17,167 bases of DNA from Bacillota bacterium (GCA_023442635.1 JAEZYR010000126.1:1-17167); one strand, 5' to 3'. Counted from the first letter of the stretch, positions 7,290-15,239 are shown. Translations and numbers: made by a program. The notes: generated by a model from the letters alone, not told the origin.

Positions 7290-7970
7290 TCACGAGTTGA
7301 CATGGCGTCCCAAGCGGCGGAGTGCTGCCCCAATTTCTGCCATGGTGTCACCACTAAAATCGATAAAGCGAGCCTTGACGGCGCCATGCTCCAAAAGAAA
7401 AAAGCTAGGATACTGTGTCAGGTCTATTTCGGCTAATTTCTGGGCTTCCTGACTATCGCGTTCGACCCTTACCACAAGCACGTCGGAATACCAAGCTTCA
7501 GCTGCTCGTTCCAAAATATTTTGGGTGGCGTGGATACTGTCTAAGTCTGCATCCACGAAGGCCAAAAGAACAGCTCGCTTTTCGTGTGCCAAAATCTTTT
7601 CGAGCGAAGCGGGTTCTCGCAGTCGAAGCCCTTCCCCCAATTCGGGAATCTTTTCGTAGCTTAGGACTAAGACAGGCGCATCATAGCGTTCAGGCCCATA
7701 GCGAGCGCTGGCTTCTTTTTCGCTGAGCAAGAAATCCTCTTGGCGCTCTTCTGGTGTCGAAGCATCGCTCCCCTCTTGTCCACGGGATGCTTCGACTTTT
7801 ACCTTTTCACTCGGTGAGGCCTGCTGTCTTTTTCCCGAGTGGCAAGCCCCCAAAAAGATCGTCAGCAAAGCGCTCAACCCAAGCAAGGCAGCCTTTGAGC
7901 TAGCTTTCTTGATCGGATTGAGCAGACGCACGCTTGCGCTTAGCTTAGGCTTTTTCGTCGCGAGCCTCAT
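7290..7970 (-). CDS. Cys-less thioredoxin-fold lipoprotein
   Basis: A 226-residue predicted lipoprotein. A long basic n-region (1-27) precedes a hydrophobic stretch (AALLGLSALLTIFL) and a lipobox LGAC with the lipidated Cys at 43. After a charged linker, residues from about 115 on look like a thioredoxin fold: KRAVLLAFVDADLDSIH, then VLVVRVERDS, then YPSFFLLEHGAV with the cis-Pro, then a final helix. The usual CxxC active site is absent (it reads DADLDSIH), so it should not be a redox enzyme. It is probably anchored outside the membrane. The frame is open to a TTG at 8012, with ATGs at 7982 and 7970. None has a strong ribosome site, and 7970 gives the most natural signal peptide. It overlaps the end of mrp by 26 bases. 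Confidence 0.75.
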   Translation of the reverse strand: MRLATKKPKLSASVRLLNPIKKASSKAALLGLSALLTIFLGACHSGKRQQASPSEKVKVEASRGQEGSDASTPEERQEDFLLSEKEASARYGPERYDAPVLVLSYEKIPELGEGLRLREPASLEKILAHEKRAVLLAFVDADLDSIHATQNILERAAEAWYSDVLVVRVERDSQEAQKLAEIDLTQYPSFFLLEHGAVKARFIDFSGDTMAEIGAALRRLGRHVNS

Positions 7971-8823
7971 CTTGGATGTCATCCAAAGGAAGGTGGGCAA
8001 GGATGCTCTCAACCGTGCCAGGCAATAAGTCGGCAGGCAAGGTCTCTATCTGACCCTTGTCGACTAAATCAGCAATCTGTGGGTTCATGCCTAACTGATC
8101 TAAGAATGGCACCCCCAGGCTATTGGCCGCATCTTCGCCTCTGCCCTCGCCAAAGGGATACAAACGTTCGTGACAAGAGGGGCAGTCCAGATAAGCAAAG
8201 TTTTCTATCAATCCCAAGAGCGGAACCTGCATTTTCTCTGCCATGACGCCAGCCTTACGGACAATCAGGTGCACCAGATCCTGAGGGCTGGTCACCATGA
8301 CCATGCCGTCGACGGGCAGAGATTGGTAAACCGTCAGGGGAACATCGCCCGTACCAGGTGGCATATCGAGCAGAAGGACATCTAGGTTGTCCCAGATCAC
8401 CTCACTATAGAATTGTTTGATGACTTGACCCAGAACAGGACCGCGCCAAACAACAGGCTGTGTGGGATCTTCAAGGAGGACATTGATGGACATGATCTGG
8501 ATGCCAATACGCGTTCTCATAGGTTCTAGGCCATCGCCTGTTGAGTAAGCCTGTCCCTGAAGGCCGAAGGCTTGGGGGATGCTAGGGCCAGTTAAGTCTG
8601 CATCCAAAATACCGACCCGTAAACCTTGGCGCGCGAGCATGACAGCCAGCATGGCGGTAATAGAGGATTTACCCACACCACCTTTGCCACTTGCAACAGC
8701 AAAAACACTGCGAACCCTCGCTTTAGGGTGTAAGGGCGCCAAAAGGCTCTGAGAAGGGCAAGCACCGCCATTCTGAGCAGACGGGCAGCCGCCTTTGGAT
8801 GCACAAGCAGAACAATCAGCCAT
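7945..8823 (-). CDS. mrp: Mrp/NBP35-family iron-sulfur carrier ATPase
   Basis: P-loop ATPase that carries and transfers Fe-S clusters to apoproteins in the cytoplasm. It has 292 residues. The deviant Walker A GKGGVGKSS is at 46-54, ILDADLTGPSIP at 72-83, LLLDMPPGTGD at 150-160 and a paired CPSC (C214, C217), which binds a bridging 4Fe-4S cluster in the Mrp/ApbC family. The N-terminus has four more cysteines, C4, C7, C13 and C22. C4-x2-C7-x5-C13 matches part of the N-terminal cluster site of NBP35-type proteins. It lacks the N-terminal DUF59-like domain of longer Mrp proteins. AGAGG lies about eight bases before the ATG. Its 3' end overlaps the lipoprotein gene. Confidence 0.95.
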   Translation of the reverse strand: MADCSACASKGGCPSAQNGGACPSQSLLAPLHPKARVRSVFAVASGKGGVGKSSITAMLAVMLARQGLRVGILDADLTGPSIPQAFGLQGQAYSTGDGLEPMRTRIGIQIMSINVLLEDPTQPVVWRGPVLGQVIKQFYSEVIWDNLDVLLLDMPPGTGDVPLTVYQSLPVDGMVMVTSPQDLVHLIVRKAGVMAEKMQVPLLGLIENFAYLDCPSCHERLYPFGEGRGEDAANSLGVPFLDQLGMNPQIADLVDKGQIETLPADLLPGTVESILAHLPLDDIQDEARDEKA

Positions 8824-8917
8824 CGTAAAAACCTCTTTTATCTAATCTTTCGTTTCGACCAGCATCTGGCTTGAAGAAAATTGCGAGCCAGTCTGTTTTA
8901 TTTCAATTTGCTTTAGC

Positions 8918-9532
8918 TTAACGCTGAGCCCGATAGATGTGGTAACCATGGTCGCGAGCTAGGCGCTCGACTGCATTTTCACCAAACAATCGCTTGAGCT
9001 CTCGAGCCGCCGATTCAGCTCCCTGCTGCTTGCGAATCACAATATAGAGTTCCCCACCAGGGTTAAGCTGGGCATAAGCGCCTGCAAAAAAGGCGTACAC
9101 AACTGACTTGCCAGCCCGTATGGGGGGATTGCTGAGCACAAAGTCATAATGCTGTCCCTCTAATGCCGACCACCCATCACTAAGTTGACAAATAGCCGCT
9201 GCGCCATTGGCCTTCGCGTTTTGCTCGGCCAAATGCAAGGCTCGCTCATTCACATCGACCATCGTGAGCTCTAAGGCTGGAAAGCAGCGTTTGGCAATGA
9301 TGCCCAAACAACCGATACCACAACCCAAGTCAAGCAAACGCCCCTCTGTTTTGCCGATCTGGCGGCGCTCGCGAATGAAAGTCTCGAGCAGTAAGCGACT
9401 ACCTGGGTCTAAATTTTTCCCTGAAAAAACACCGCGGTCGCTTTGAAAAACAAAGGTCTTGCCTTCGACCTGACATTCATAGCTGAAAGGCTCTGAATTC
9501 ACGGTGGGCTGTGCCGAAAAATAGTGTTCCAT
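8918..9532 (-). CDS. rsmC: RsmC-type 16S rRNA (guanine-N2)-methyltransferase
   Basis: A 204-residue class I AdoMet methyltransferase of the small MTS/RsmC family. It is the single-domain form seen in Bacillota, about the size of Bacillus YbxB, and not the two-domain E. coli RsmC. Motifs: an N-terminal YFSAQPTVNSEP segment, FQSDRGVFSGKNLDPGSRLL (29-48, the family's start of the Rossmann domain), motif I LLDLGCGIGCLG (66-77), acidic MVDVNERAL (91-99) and catalytic motif IV SNPPIRAG (134-141). NPPI is typical of enzymes methylating exocyclic amino groups of guanine or adenine. The G1207 target is inferred from family. The ribosome site is weak: the best purine run is more than 15 bases from the ATG. 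Confidence 0.85.
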   Translation of the reverse strand: MEHYFSAQPTVNSEPFSYECQVEGKTFVFQSDRGVFSGKNLDPGSRLLLETFIRERRQIGKTEGRLLDLGCGIGCLGIIAKRCFPALELTMVDVNERALHLAEQNAKANGAAAICQLSDGWSALEGQHYDFVLSNPPIRAGKSVVYAFFAGAYAQLNPGGELYIVIRKQQGAESAARELKRLFGENAVERLARDHGYHIYRAQR

Positions 9533-9578
9533 GTGAAGATTCTACTCTCTTCTCCAATCTATTCGCTCTAGAAAATAG

Positions 9579-9608
9579 GTCTACCAGGCTTATGTCAGCC
9601 TAGTAGAC
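9579..9608 (-). terminator. Strong hairpin, possible terminator after queT
   Basis: A 12-base inverted repeat, GTCTACCAGGCT (9579-9590) and AGCCTAGTAGAC (9597-9608), with one non-Watson-Crick position and a 6-base loop. Read on the minus strand it is followed by CTATTTTCT, a modest U-rich tail, which fits a weak intrinsic terminator between queT and the methyltransferase gene. Confidence 0.5.
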
Positions 9609-9670
9609 CCAAAGTCTGGCTTTTACCTCTCTAATGCCAGCCTATGGTGCTTGCGGTCGTGACTTTAGAT

Positions 9671-9688
9671 GTCAGGCTAGAGCCTGGC
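9671..9688 (-). repeat. Short hairpin just after the queT stop
   Basis: GTCAGGC (9671-9677) pairs with GCCTGGC (9682-9688) around a TAGA tetraloop; one of the seven pairs is non-Watson-Crick. It begins 12 bases beyond the queT stop and has no U-run. Confidence 0.35.
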
Positions 9689-9700
9689 AACTTCATGTGG

Positions 9701-10333
9701 TCAGTGCTTGAGGCGTGTCTCTGTGTGTAAGCGCTTGAAGACACCCGTTCGTTCCAAAATCCAAACAGCTGGGATGCCCAAAATGTAGAGCACACCAACT
9801 TCGCCTAGACCGACGGTCAACATGCTCAGCAGCCAAACAGGCACCGTGAATTGCACGTCCGTCAAAATCAACGGCAAATAGGTGCCCACGATCAGCGCAT
9901 TGCTGATGACAGTAGGCAAGGGCAAAAGCAGATAGGCCCATTGAAACTTCTGGCTGGCGCTAGACACTGTGCCGGGCACTGTACCGCGCGCCCCTAGGCT
10001 GAGGCGTTGGGCAAGAGCCGCCGTCACAATCGCCGCCAAGGCCGTTGCCAAAGTACCGAAGACGATGTCGACCATACCCACTTGACCCAAAATATTGGCA
10101 AGAAGACAACCTAAGATGACACCTGGCGTCGCCCCTGGCAAAAAAGCGCAAAGGAGCATCAGCAACTCAGCAATGCGGAACTGCACCATGCCAAATGAAA
10201 TGGGTAGAAAGACAAAAGTCAGCACAACATAGAGCGCGGCAATGATGGCAGCCTGGGCGAGCACGGCTGGCTGACGCCATTGCTGGGGAGCTATCCCCCA
10301 AAGGCGCTGTGATAGAGTAGTTTTCGTTTCCAT
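9701..10333 (-). CDS. queT: QueT-family queuosine-precursor transporter
   Basis: A 210-residue integral membrane protein of the QueT family, the substrate-binding S component of ECF-type vitamin transporters thought to import queuine or a 7-deazaguanine precursor. Family signatures: an N-terminal helix AQAAIIAALYVVLTFVF, PISFGMVQFRIAELLMLLCAFLPG (about 45-68), a GCLLANILGQVGMVDIVFGTLATALAA stretch, and three further hydrophobic segments. ATG 10333 gives MET-KTTLSQ and the usual short cytoplasmic lead. The frame stays open to 10411, but that would overlap the divergent asparaginase gene. No clear Shine-Dalgarno precedes 10333, and there is no preQ1 riboswitch in the 54-base divergent gap. The partner EcfA/EcfT subunits are not in the window. 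Confidence 0.9.
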   Translation of the reverse strand: METKTTLSQRLWGIAPQQWRQPAVLAQAAIIAALYVVLTFVFLPISFGMVQFRIAELLMLLCAFLPGATPGVILGCLLANILGQVGMVDIVFGTLATALAAIVTAALAQRLSLGARGTVPGTVSSASQKFQWAYLLLPLPTVISNALIVGTYLPLILTDVQFTVPVWLLSMLTVGLGEVGVLYILGIPAVWILERTGVFKRLHTETRLKH

Positions 10334-10387
10334 AGCGCTTAGTCTATCATGGAGCACAAGACAATCAGAAGGTGCATCATATCTCTC

Positions 10388-11449
10388 ATGCAAGCTGAAA
10401 ACTTCGATCAAAAGCGCCCCTCCGCCAAACCTATCTCAGCGAAACCTCGCATAGCGGTACTCGCTACAGGTGGCACCATCGCTTCTCGACCTTCAGACAG
10501 AGGGCTATCTCCAGGCGTAAGCGTCGAAGAGCTCATGCGTTTTTGCCCTTCTGCCCACCTGCACTATGAGCTCGAGTGCGAAGAATTGCTGCGCTTAGAC
10601 TCCTCAAACATCCAGCCTGAGGAATGGCAGCTTATCGCCAGAGCTGTAGCTCGCGTGGTGGCTTCTGCAACACCGCCAGCTGGCATCGTCATCACCCACG
10701 GAACCGACACCCTAGCTTATACTGCAGCCGCCTTGTCCTACATGTTAGAAGGCCTTCCCTGCCCTGTTGTACTGACAGGTTCTCAGCTACCGATTGATGA
10801 CCCCCTGAGCGATGCAGACGGCAACTTGCGCCTAGCTCTGGCCATGGCCTCGAGCTCTTGTCCTGGGGTTTACGTCGCCTTTGGGCGAACGGTTATTTTG
10901 GGAACGCGTGCTGTCAAGGTCAGAACCACGGCTTTCGATGCCTTCGAGAGCATTAACTATCCCCCAGTCGCTCGCCTGGATGGGGACGGCCTTGTCCTCA
11001 ATCATCAAGCTATTCAGATCGATTCCTCCAAAAAGACCTTTCGCTGTTTAGATCAGATCGATCCGAGTGTCCTTGTTCTCAAACTGAGTCCTGGTCTCGA
11101 CCCCAAACTGCTGGCTAGTCTGCCCCAACTTGGCTATCGTGCCCTAGTATTAGAGGCCTTCGGCATCGGCGGCATTCATGTTTGGCGCCGTGATCTAGCA
11201 GCGGCGCTCGAAACAAGCATGAAGGCTGGCTGTCTGGTGGTCATCACCAGTCAATGTCTGTATGAGCGCAGTGATTTCTCGCGCTATGCGGTCGGGCGCA
11301 ACATCTTAGATCGCGGTGCGCTACCAGCCTTTGATATGACCACGGAGTCCTGCGTGGCCAAACTGACCTGCCTACTCGGACGCAGTCAGGATCCTGCTTG
11401 GATCCGTCAAGCTTTTGTGCAAACCCAGGCCTATGATCACCTTAGCTAG
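10388..11449 (+). CDS. ansA: L-asparaginase, type I
   Basis: Hydrolyses L-asparagine to aspartate and ammonia. It has 353 residues from this start, with no signal peptide, so it is cytoplasmic. Catalytic motifs: VLATGGTIAS with nucleophile Thr at 30 (signature 1), ITHGTDTLAYTA with Thr/Asp at 106-107 (signature 2) and the Lys at 177 in AVKVRTTAFDAFES. GSQLP and the C-terminal VVITSQC and DMTTES segments fit type I. The start is uncertain. ATG 10388 has AGAAGG upstream but 15 bases away; ATG 10349, in frame, would give 366 residues with no ribosome site at all. It is divergent from queT, with only 54 bases between the chosen starts, so the promoters must overlap. Confidence 0.92.
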   Translation: MQAENFDQKRPSAKPISAKPRIAVLATGGTIASRPSDRGLSPGVSVEELMRFCPSAHLHYELECEELLRLDSSNIQPEEWQLIARAVARVVASATPPAGIVITHGTDTLAYTAAALSYMLEGLPCPVVLTGSQLPIDDPLSDADGNLRLALAMASSSCPGVYVAFGRTVILGTRAVKVRTTAFDAFESINYPPVARLDGDGLVLNHQAIQIDSSKKTFRCLDQIDPSVLVLKLSPGLDPKLLASLPQLGYRALVLEAFGIGGIHVWRRDLAAALETSMKAGCLVVITSQCLYERSDFSRYAVGRNILDRGALPAFDMTTESCVAKLTCLLGRSQDPAWIRQAFVQTQAYDHLS

Positions 11450-11491
11450 CGTCTACTTTCGCGGCCATTTCAGCCTAAATCACTGGTAACT

Positions 11492-11520
11492 TTGGCTAAC
11501 CTATGGCTTTGGCCTAAAAT
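11492..11520 (+). promoter_or_regulatory. Probable promoter of the ABC exporter genes
   Basis: TTGGCT (11492-11497), a 17-base spacer and TAAAAT (11515-11520) make a fair sigma-70-type promoter. Transcription would begin at about 11527, the ATG itself. No ribosome binding site precedes that ATG, so the message may be leaderless. Confidence 0.4.
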
Positions 11521-11526
11521 GGCCTT

Positions 11527-13278
11527 ATGCTTCGATCCTATCTACGTCCTGAGCGTTGGGCAATTGTATGTGGTCTTTTGCTAAAGGCTCTCGGTTCTTT
11601 CTGCGAGTTACTCTTGCCTGCTATGCTGGCCACACTTCTAGATAAAGCTGTACCCCAACATAACCGCACTGCCATTTTTCAGCAGGGCGCTGTGATGTTG
11701 TTGTTTGCTGTGCTCGCTCTCCTCGGCAATCTTTTGGCCAATCGCCGTTCTGCCCTGGTTGCTTCGCGCATCACACGACAACTGCGCCATGATTTATTCA
11801 CGCGGAGTCTTTACCTTTCTCAAAGCCAGGTCGAAAGCTTCGGCGTTTCTTCTCTCGAAACGCGCCTCACTTCGGATACCTATCATGTCCACCAAATGCT
11901 ATCCCGCCTCCAGCGTGTTGGTGTTCGAGCCCCCATCCTGCTTCTGGGCGGTTTGATTTGTACTTTCGTTTTAGACTGGCGCCTAGCCTGTATTCTCCTG
12001 GGCAGCCTTCCTTGCATTCTCTTGCTGGTACGCCTTGTTGCTCGGCGTAGCAAAATGCTTTTTCGACAAGCGCAGCAACAAGTCGAGAAATTGGTACAGA
12101 CCTTGCGAGAAAGTCTAAGTGGCATTCGTCTCATCCATGCGGTTTGTAGCGAAGGGCGAGAAGCTCAGTCCTTTGCTCAAATCAACCAACAACTGTCCCA
12201 AGCCGAGCGCCGCGCCGCCAACTACATGGCTCTTAGCAATCCTGCCGTGAACCTCATTCTCTACACTGGTCTTGCATTTGTGCTGATATTCGGAGCCTTT
12301 CTGGTGCAAGCCCAGCAAGTTCATAGCGGCACCATTTTGGCCTTCTTGACCTACTTCACTACCATTGCAAACTCGATGGTAGCCATGACTCGTGTTTTCA
12401 CGGTTTACAACCGCGGGATGAGTTCGGCTGCCCGCATCGCTACCGTCCTCGAGGCAGACTGGGATCAAGATGCTAAGCAAGCCCTAAATACGGGTGCCTG
12501 GCTGGAACCCATACCTCATGCACCAGCCCTATGTTTTAAGCATGTATCCTTCGCCTACCCTGGCACCAAAAATGTTCTCACAGATCTGAACTTTTCAATT
12601 CCTCCTGGAACAAAGTTAGGCATTATGGGCGCTACAGGCTCTGGCAAAAGCACGCTACTTCATCTTCTGCTCCGCCTTTATGAACCTCAAACAGGGCAGA
12701 TCGAAGTTTTGGGACACCCACTCGAAGCTTACAGCCGCGAACAGCTAGCTAGTCTTTTCGGTGTAAGTTTCCAGGAGGATTTTCTGTATCGCGAGAGCAT
12801 CCGCCAAAATGTGACCTTCGCTCGTGACATCGACGAAGAAGCCCTGCAAATGGCGCTCAACAGCGCCCAAGCAAGCGACTTTATTGCAGAAAAAGACAAC
12901 AGCCTAGATCATAAGCTCGCCGTACAAGCTGCCAATTTGTCTGGCGGTCAGCGCCAGCGCCTTTCGGTTGCCCGCGCCTTGGCTGGTCACCCCAGCTTCA
13001 TCATCCTGGACGACGCTGCTTCAGCCCTAGATCAGCGAACAGAAGCCGCCCTACGACACGAGCTCTCGACGCAATATGAGGGCGCAACCCAAATCATTGT
13101 TTCTCAGCGACTCAGTGCGATCTGGCAGGCCGATCACATCCTCTATCTCGAATCTGGACGCATCTTAGCGCAAGGCAATCACCAGGCCCTTCTCAAAAGC
13201 TGTCCAGCTTATGCTGCCCTCGCCCATGCACAACTGGGCTTGGTTCATACCAAACAGCAAGGTGGTGGCCTCGGATGA
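11527..13278 (+). CDS. ABC exporter half-transporter, degenerate ATP site
   Basis: A 583-residue ABC exporter subunit with an N-terminal six-helix membrane domain (about 1-310) and a C-terminal ATPase domain (about 335-575). Walker A GATGSGKST is at 368-376, Q loop SFQEDF at 414-419 and a canonical LSGGQ signature at 471-475. Two catalytic positions are changed: the Walker B glutamate is aspartate (FIILDD, D496) and the H-loop histidine is glutamine (VSQRLS, Q527). This is the known pattern of the degenerate subunit in heterodimeric exporters such as TM287/288 and BmrC/BmrD. The stop overlaps the start of the next gene by four bases (ATGA). The substrate is not predictable; multidrug or lipid export is likely. 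Confidence 0.93.
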   Translation: MLRSYLRPERWAIVCGLLLKALGSFCELLLPAMLATLLDKAVPQHNRTAIFQQGAVMLLFAVLALLGNLLANRRSALVASRITRQLRHDLFTRSLYLSQSQVESFGVSSLETRLTSDTYHVHQMLSRLQRVGVRAPILLLGGLICTFVLDWRLACILLGSLPCILLLVRLVARRSKMLFRQAQQQVEKLVQTLRESLSGIRLIHAVCSEGREAQSFAQINQQLSQAERRAANYMALSNPAVNLILYTGLAFVLIFGAFLVQAQQVHSGTILAFLTYFTTIANSMVAMTRVFTVYNRGMSSAARIATVLEADWDQDAKQALNTGAWLEPIPHAPALCFKHVSFAYPGTKNVLTDLNFSIPPGTKLGIMGATGSGKSTLLHLLLRLYEPQTGQIEVLGHPLEAYSREQLASLFGVSFQEDFLYRESIRQNVTFARDIDEEALQMALNSAQASDFIAEKDNSLDHKLAVQAANLSGGQRQRLSVARALAGHPSFIILDDAASALDQRTEAALRHELSTQYEGATQIIVSQRLSAIWQADHILYLESGRILAQGNHQALLKSCPAYAALAHAQLGLVHTKQQGGGLG

Positions 13279-15068
13279 GTTCTAAGCCAAAGCCAAACGC
13301 CCCCAAAGAAGCCCCTCGTCGCGCCAAAGATCTGACTTATGTTCTGCGCTCGCTTTTCCCCTATCTCAAGCAGCAGCGCTATGCCTTTATGCTGGCTTTC
13401 TGCCTCATGTTCGTTGGCAACATCTTGCAACTCTTCGGGCCACGCCTAGCAGGTTCAGCGATCGATGCGATGAAGGATCTGCAGGCTGCATCAAGCCTGT
13501 GGCCTGTCTTTCGTTTGGCTTTAGCCATGTGGTTGGCCTATGTGATTTCAGCTATCGTTAGCTACATCAATGCGCGCTTAATGGTTCGTTCATCCCAAAA
13601 TCTTGTGCGTCGTATGCGCCAGGATCTGTATGAGCACCTTCTCCACCTGCCAGCCGCTTTCTTTGACCGAAAGGCCAGCGGCGAACTGGTTTCTCACATG
13701 TGCTATGACATCGATACCGTCAACGCTTCGCTCTCAAGCGATCTCCTCCAATTGGGGGCTTCGATCATCAGCGTTGTCGGAGCCTTGATCATGATGCTCA
13801 GCCTTTCCTGGAAGCTCAGTCTAGTCTTCTTGATCACGCTGCCTCTTTCCATCTTGTTCACCCGCTTTCGCTCGCATCTTGTCAAGCCACTTTTCCGAAG
13901 GCGCTCCTTGTCGCTTGCCAAATTAAACGCTTACGTCGAAGAAATTATTCAAGGGCAAAGAGCCATCCATGTCTACCATCGCCAAAAAAACTTCATCGAT
14001 CTTTTTGCGCAACACAATGAAGAAGCCGTGACAGCCTACTATCGAGCTGAATGTCTAAGCAGCATGACGGGTCCCATCGTCAGTTTTTTGAGCAACCTAT
14101 CTTTGGTACTTGTTTCTGTTGTAGGTGCTTGGCTCTTTTTGCTCGGTCAAGTTCCACTCGGTGCCCTTTCAGCTTTTGTTCTTTACAGCCGCCGCTTTTC
14201 AGGCCCTATCAACGAAGTCGGAAACTTAGTGGCTGACCTGCAGTCTGCTGCTGCCGCTGCTGAGCGCGTTTTTGCACTGTTAGATGAAGCTCCTGAAGCG
14301 CCCGATGCCCCTGCTGCGAGCAAGCTTCCCACAGCCGACATTCAAGGCCACATCCGTTTTGAAGATGTGTCCTTTGCCTATGGAGATGGGCCTGAGGTGC
14401 TGCACCACCTATCTTTTGACTCGCCGCCTGGCTATACAACCGCTATTGTGGGGCAGACTGGAGCTGGCAAAAGCAGCCTGATCGCGCTGCTCATGCGTTT
14501 TTATGATCCAACAGAGGGGCGCATTAAGCTGGACGGTCGAGATATTCAACAGCTCACACGCCAGAGCGTCCGCCAGGCTTTTACGATCGTTATGCAGGAC
14601 AGCTGGATTTTTGAGGGTACGGTGGCTGAAAATATTGCTTACTGTTACCCAGAAGCAAGTCGAGCCGAAATCATAGCAGCCGCCCAAGCCGCACAGGCCG
14701 ATGATTTTATACGCCGCTTACCCAATGGGTATGACTGTCTCCTAAGCTCGACTGGCGTCCAGCTCTCTCAAGGTCAAAAACAACTTCTTGCCATTGCACG
14801 AGCGACCCTATCACCTGCCCCCATCCTCATTCTGGACGAGGCCACCAGTCATGTTGACAGCGCCAGTGAGAGCAAGATTCAAGAAGCCTTGGATCAGCTT
14901 TTGACCCATCGCAGTGCCATCGTGATCGCCCATCGCTTGTCAACGATTGAACGAGCCGATCAGATTTTGGTGATCGAAGATGGTCGCATCATTGAGCAAG
15001 GCACGCATACAGAACTTTTGGCCGCCAATCAGAGTTATGCCGCTCTCTATCGCGCCCAATTCAGCTGA
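13275..15068 (+). CDS. ABC exporter half-transporter, canonical ATP site
   Basis: A 597-residue ABC exporter subunit, partner of the preceding gene. The membrane domain is about 25-320 and the ATPase domain about 358-595. Walker A GQTGAGKSS is at 393-401, Q loop VMQDSW at 439-444, a non-canonical signature LSQGQ at 497-501, Walker B ILILDE with catalytic E522, and H-loop IAHRLS with H553. In a heterodimer its Walker A/B and His face the partner's canonical LSGGQ, giving one active site. The altered LSQGQ faces the partner's D496/Q527, giving the degenerate site. The match is exact and supports an obligate pair. The start overlaps the previous stop, so translation is coupled. Confidence 0.95.
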   Translation: MSSKPKPNAPKEAPRRAKDLTYVLRSLFPYLKQQRYAFMLAFCLMFVGNILQLFGPRLAGSAIDAMKDLQAASSLWPVFRLALAMWLAYVISAIVSYINARLMVRSSQNLVRRMRQDLYEHLLHLPAAFFDRKASGELVSHMCYDIDTVNASLSSDLLQLGASIISVVGALIMMLSLSWKLSLVFLITLPLSILFTRFRSHLVKPLFRRRSLSLAKLNAYVEEIIQGQRAIHVYHRQKNFIDLFAQHNEEAVTAYYRAECLSSMTGPIVSFLSNLSLVLVSVVGAWLFLLGQVPLGALSAFVLYSRRFSGPINEVGNLVADLQSAAAAAERVFALLDEAPEAPDAPAASKLPTADIQGHIRFEDVSFAYGDGPEVLHHLSFDSPPGYTTAIVGQTGAGKSSLIALLMRFYDPTEGRIKLDGRDIQQLTRQSVRQAFTIVMQDSWIFEGTVAENIAYCYPEASRAEIIAAAQAAQADDFIRRLPNGYDCLLSSTGVQLSQGQKQLLAIARATLSPAPILILDEATSHVDSASESKIQEALDQLLTHRSAIVIAHRLSTIERADQILVIEDGRIIEQGTHTELLAANQSYAALYRAQFS

Positions 15069-15139
15069 ATTATTTGGACTAATAAATCCTGGATCAGGCA
15101 GAAATTTTTCCGATTGCAAACGCAAAGATCTCTAAATCA

Positions 15140-15170
15140 TTGTGCAATAATCCTAGTTAATCGTTATACT
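15140..15170 (+). promoter_or_regulatory. Probable promoter of the RDD protein gene
   Basis: A good -10 box, TATACT (15165-15170), with TTGTGC (15140-15145) at a 19-base spacing, a little longer than ideal. Transcription would start near 15177, giving a leader of about 60 bases. It lies in the 171-base gap after the ABC genes, where I see no clear terminator. Confidence 0.5.
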
Positions 15171-15223
15171 GTTTGAGAAGACGCAGTCGCTGTTAATGGC
15201 TGTGTATTGCTCAATACTAGGTC

Positions 15224-15230
15224 AAAGGAG
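15224..15230 (+). promoter_or_regulatory. Ribosome binding site of the RDD protein gene
   Basis: AAAGGAG, nine bases before the ATG at 15240. It decides this start over the in-frame TTG at 15207 and over the out-of-frame ATG at 15233. Confidence 0.75.
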
Positions 15231-15239
15231 TTATGTCTT

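Noticed and set aside
10334..10387. preQ1 riboswitch upstream of queT
   Set aside because: No preQ1-I-like hairpin with an A-rich tail fits in the 54 bases, and none can be read there.
11511..11524. GGCC-TAAAAT-GGCC palindrome before the ABC genes as an operator
   Set aside because: The arms are only four bases and overlap the likely -10 box; this could easily be chance.
12115..12480. 121-codon minus-strand frame opposite the first ABC gene
   Set aside because: It is antisense to a well-supported exporter and has no recognisable domain, so it is treated as a shadow.
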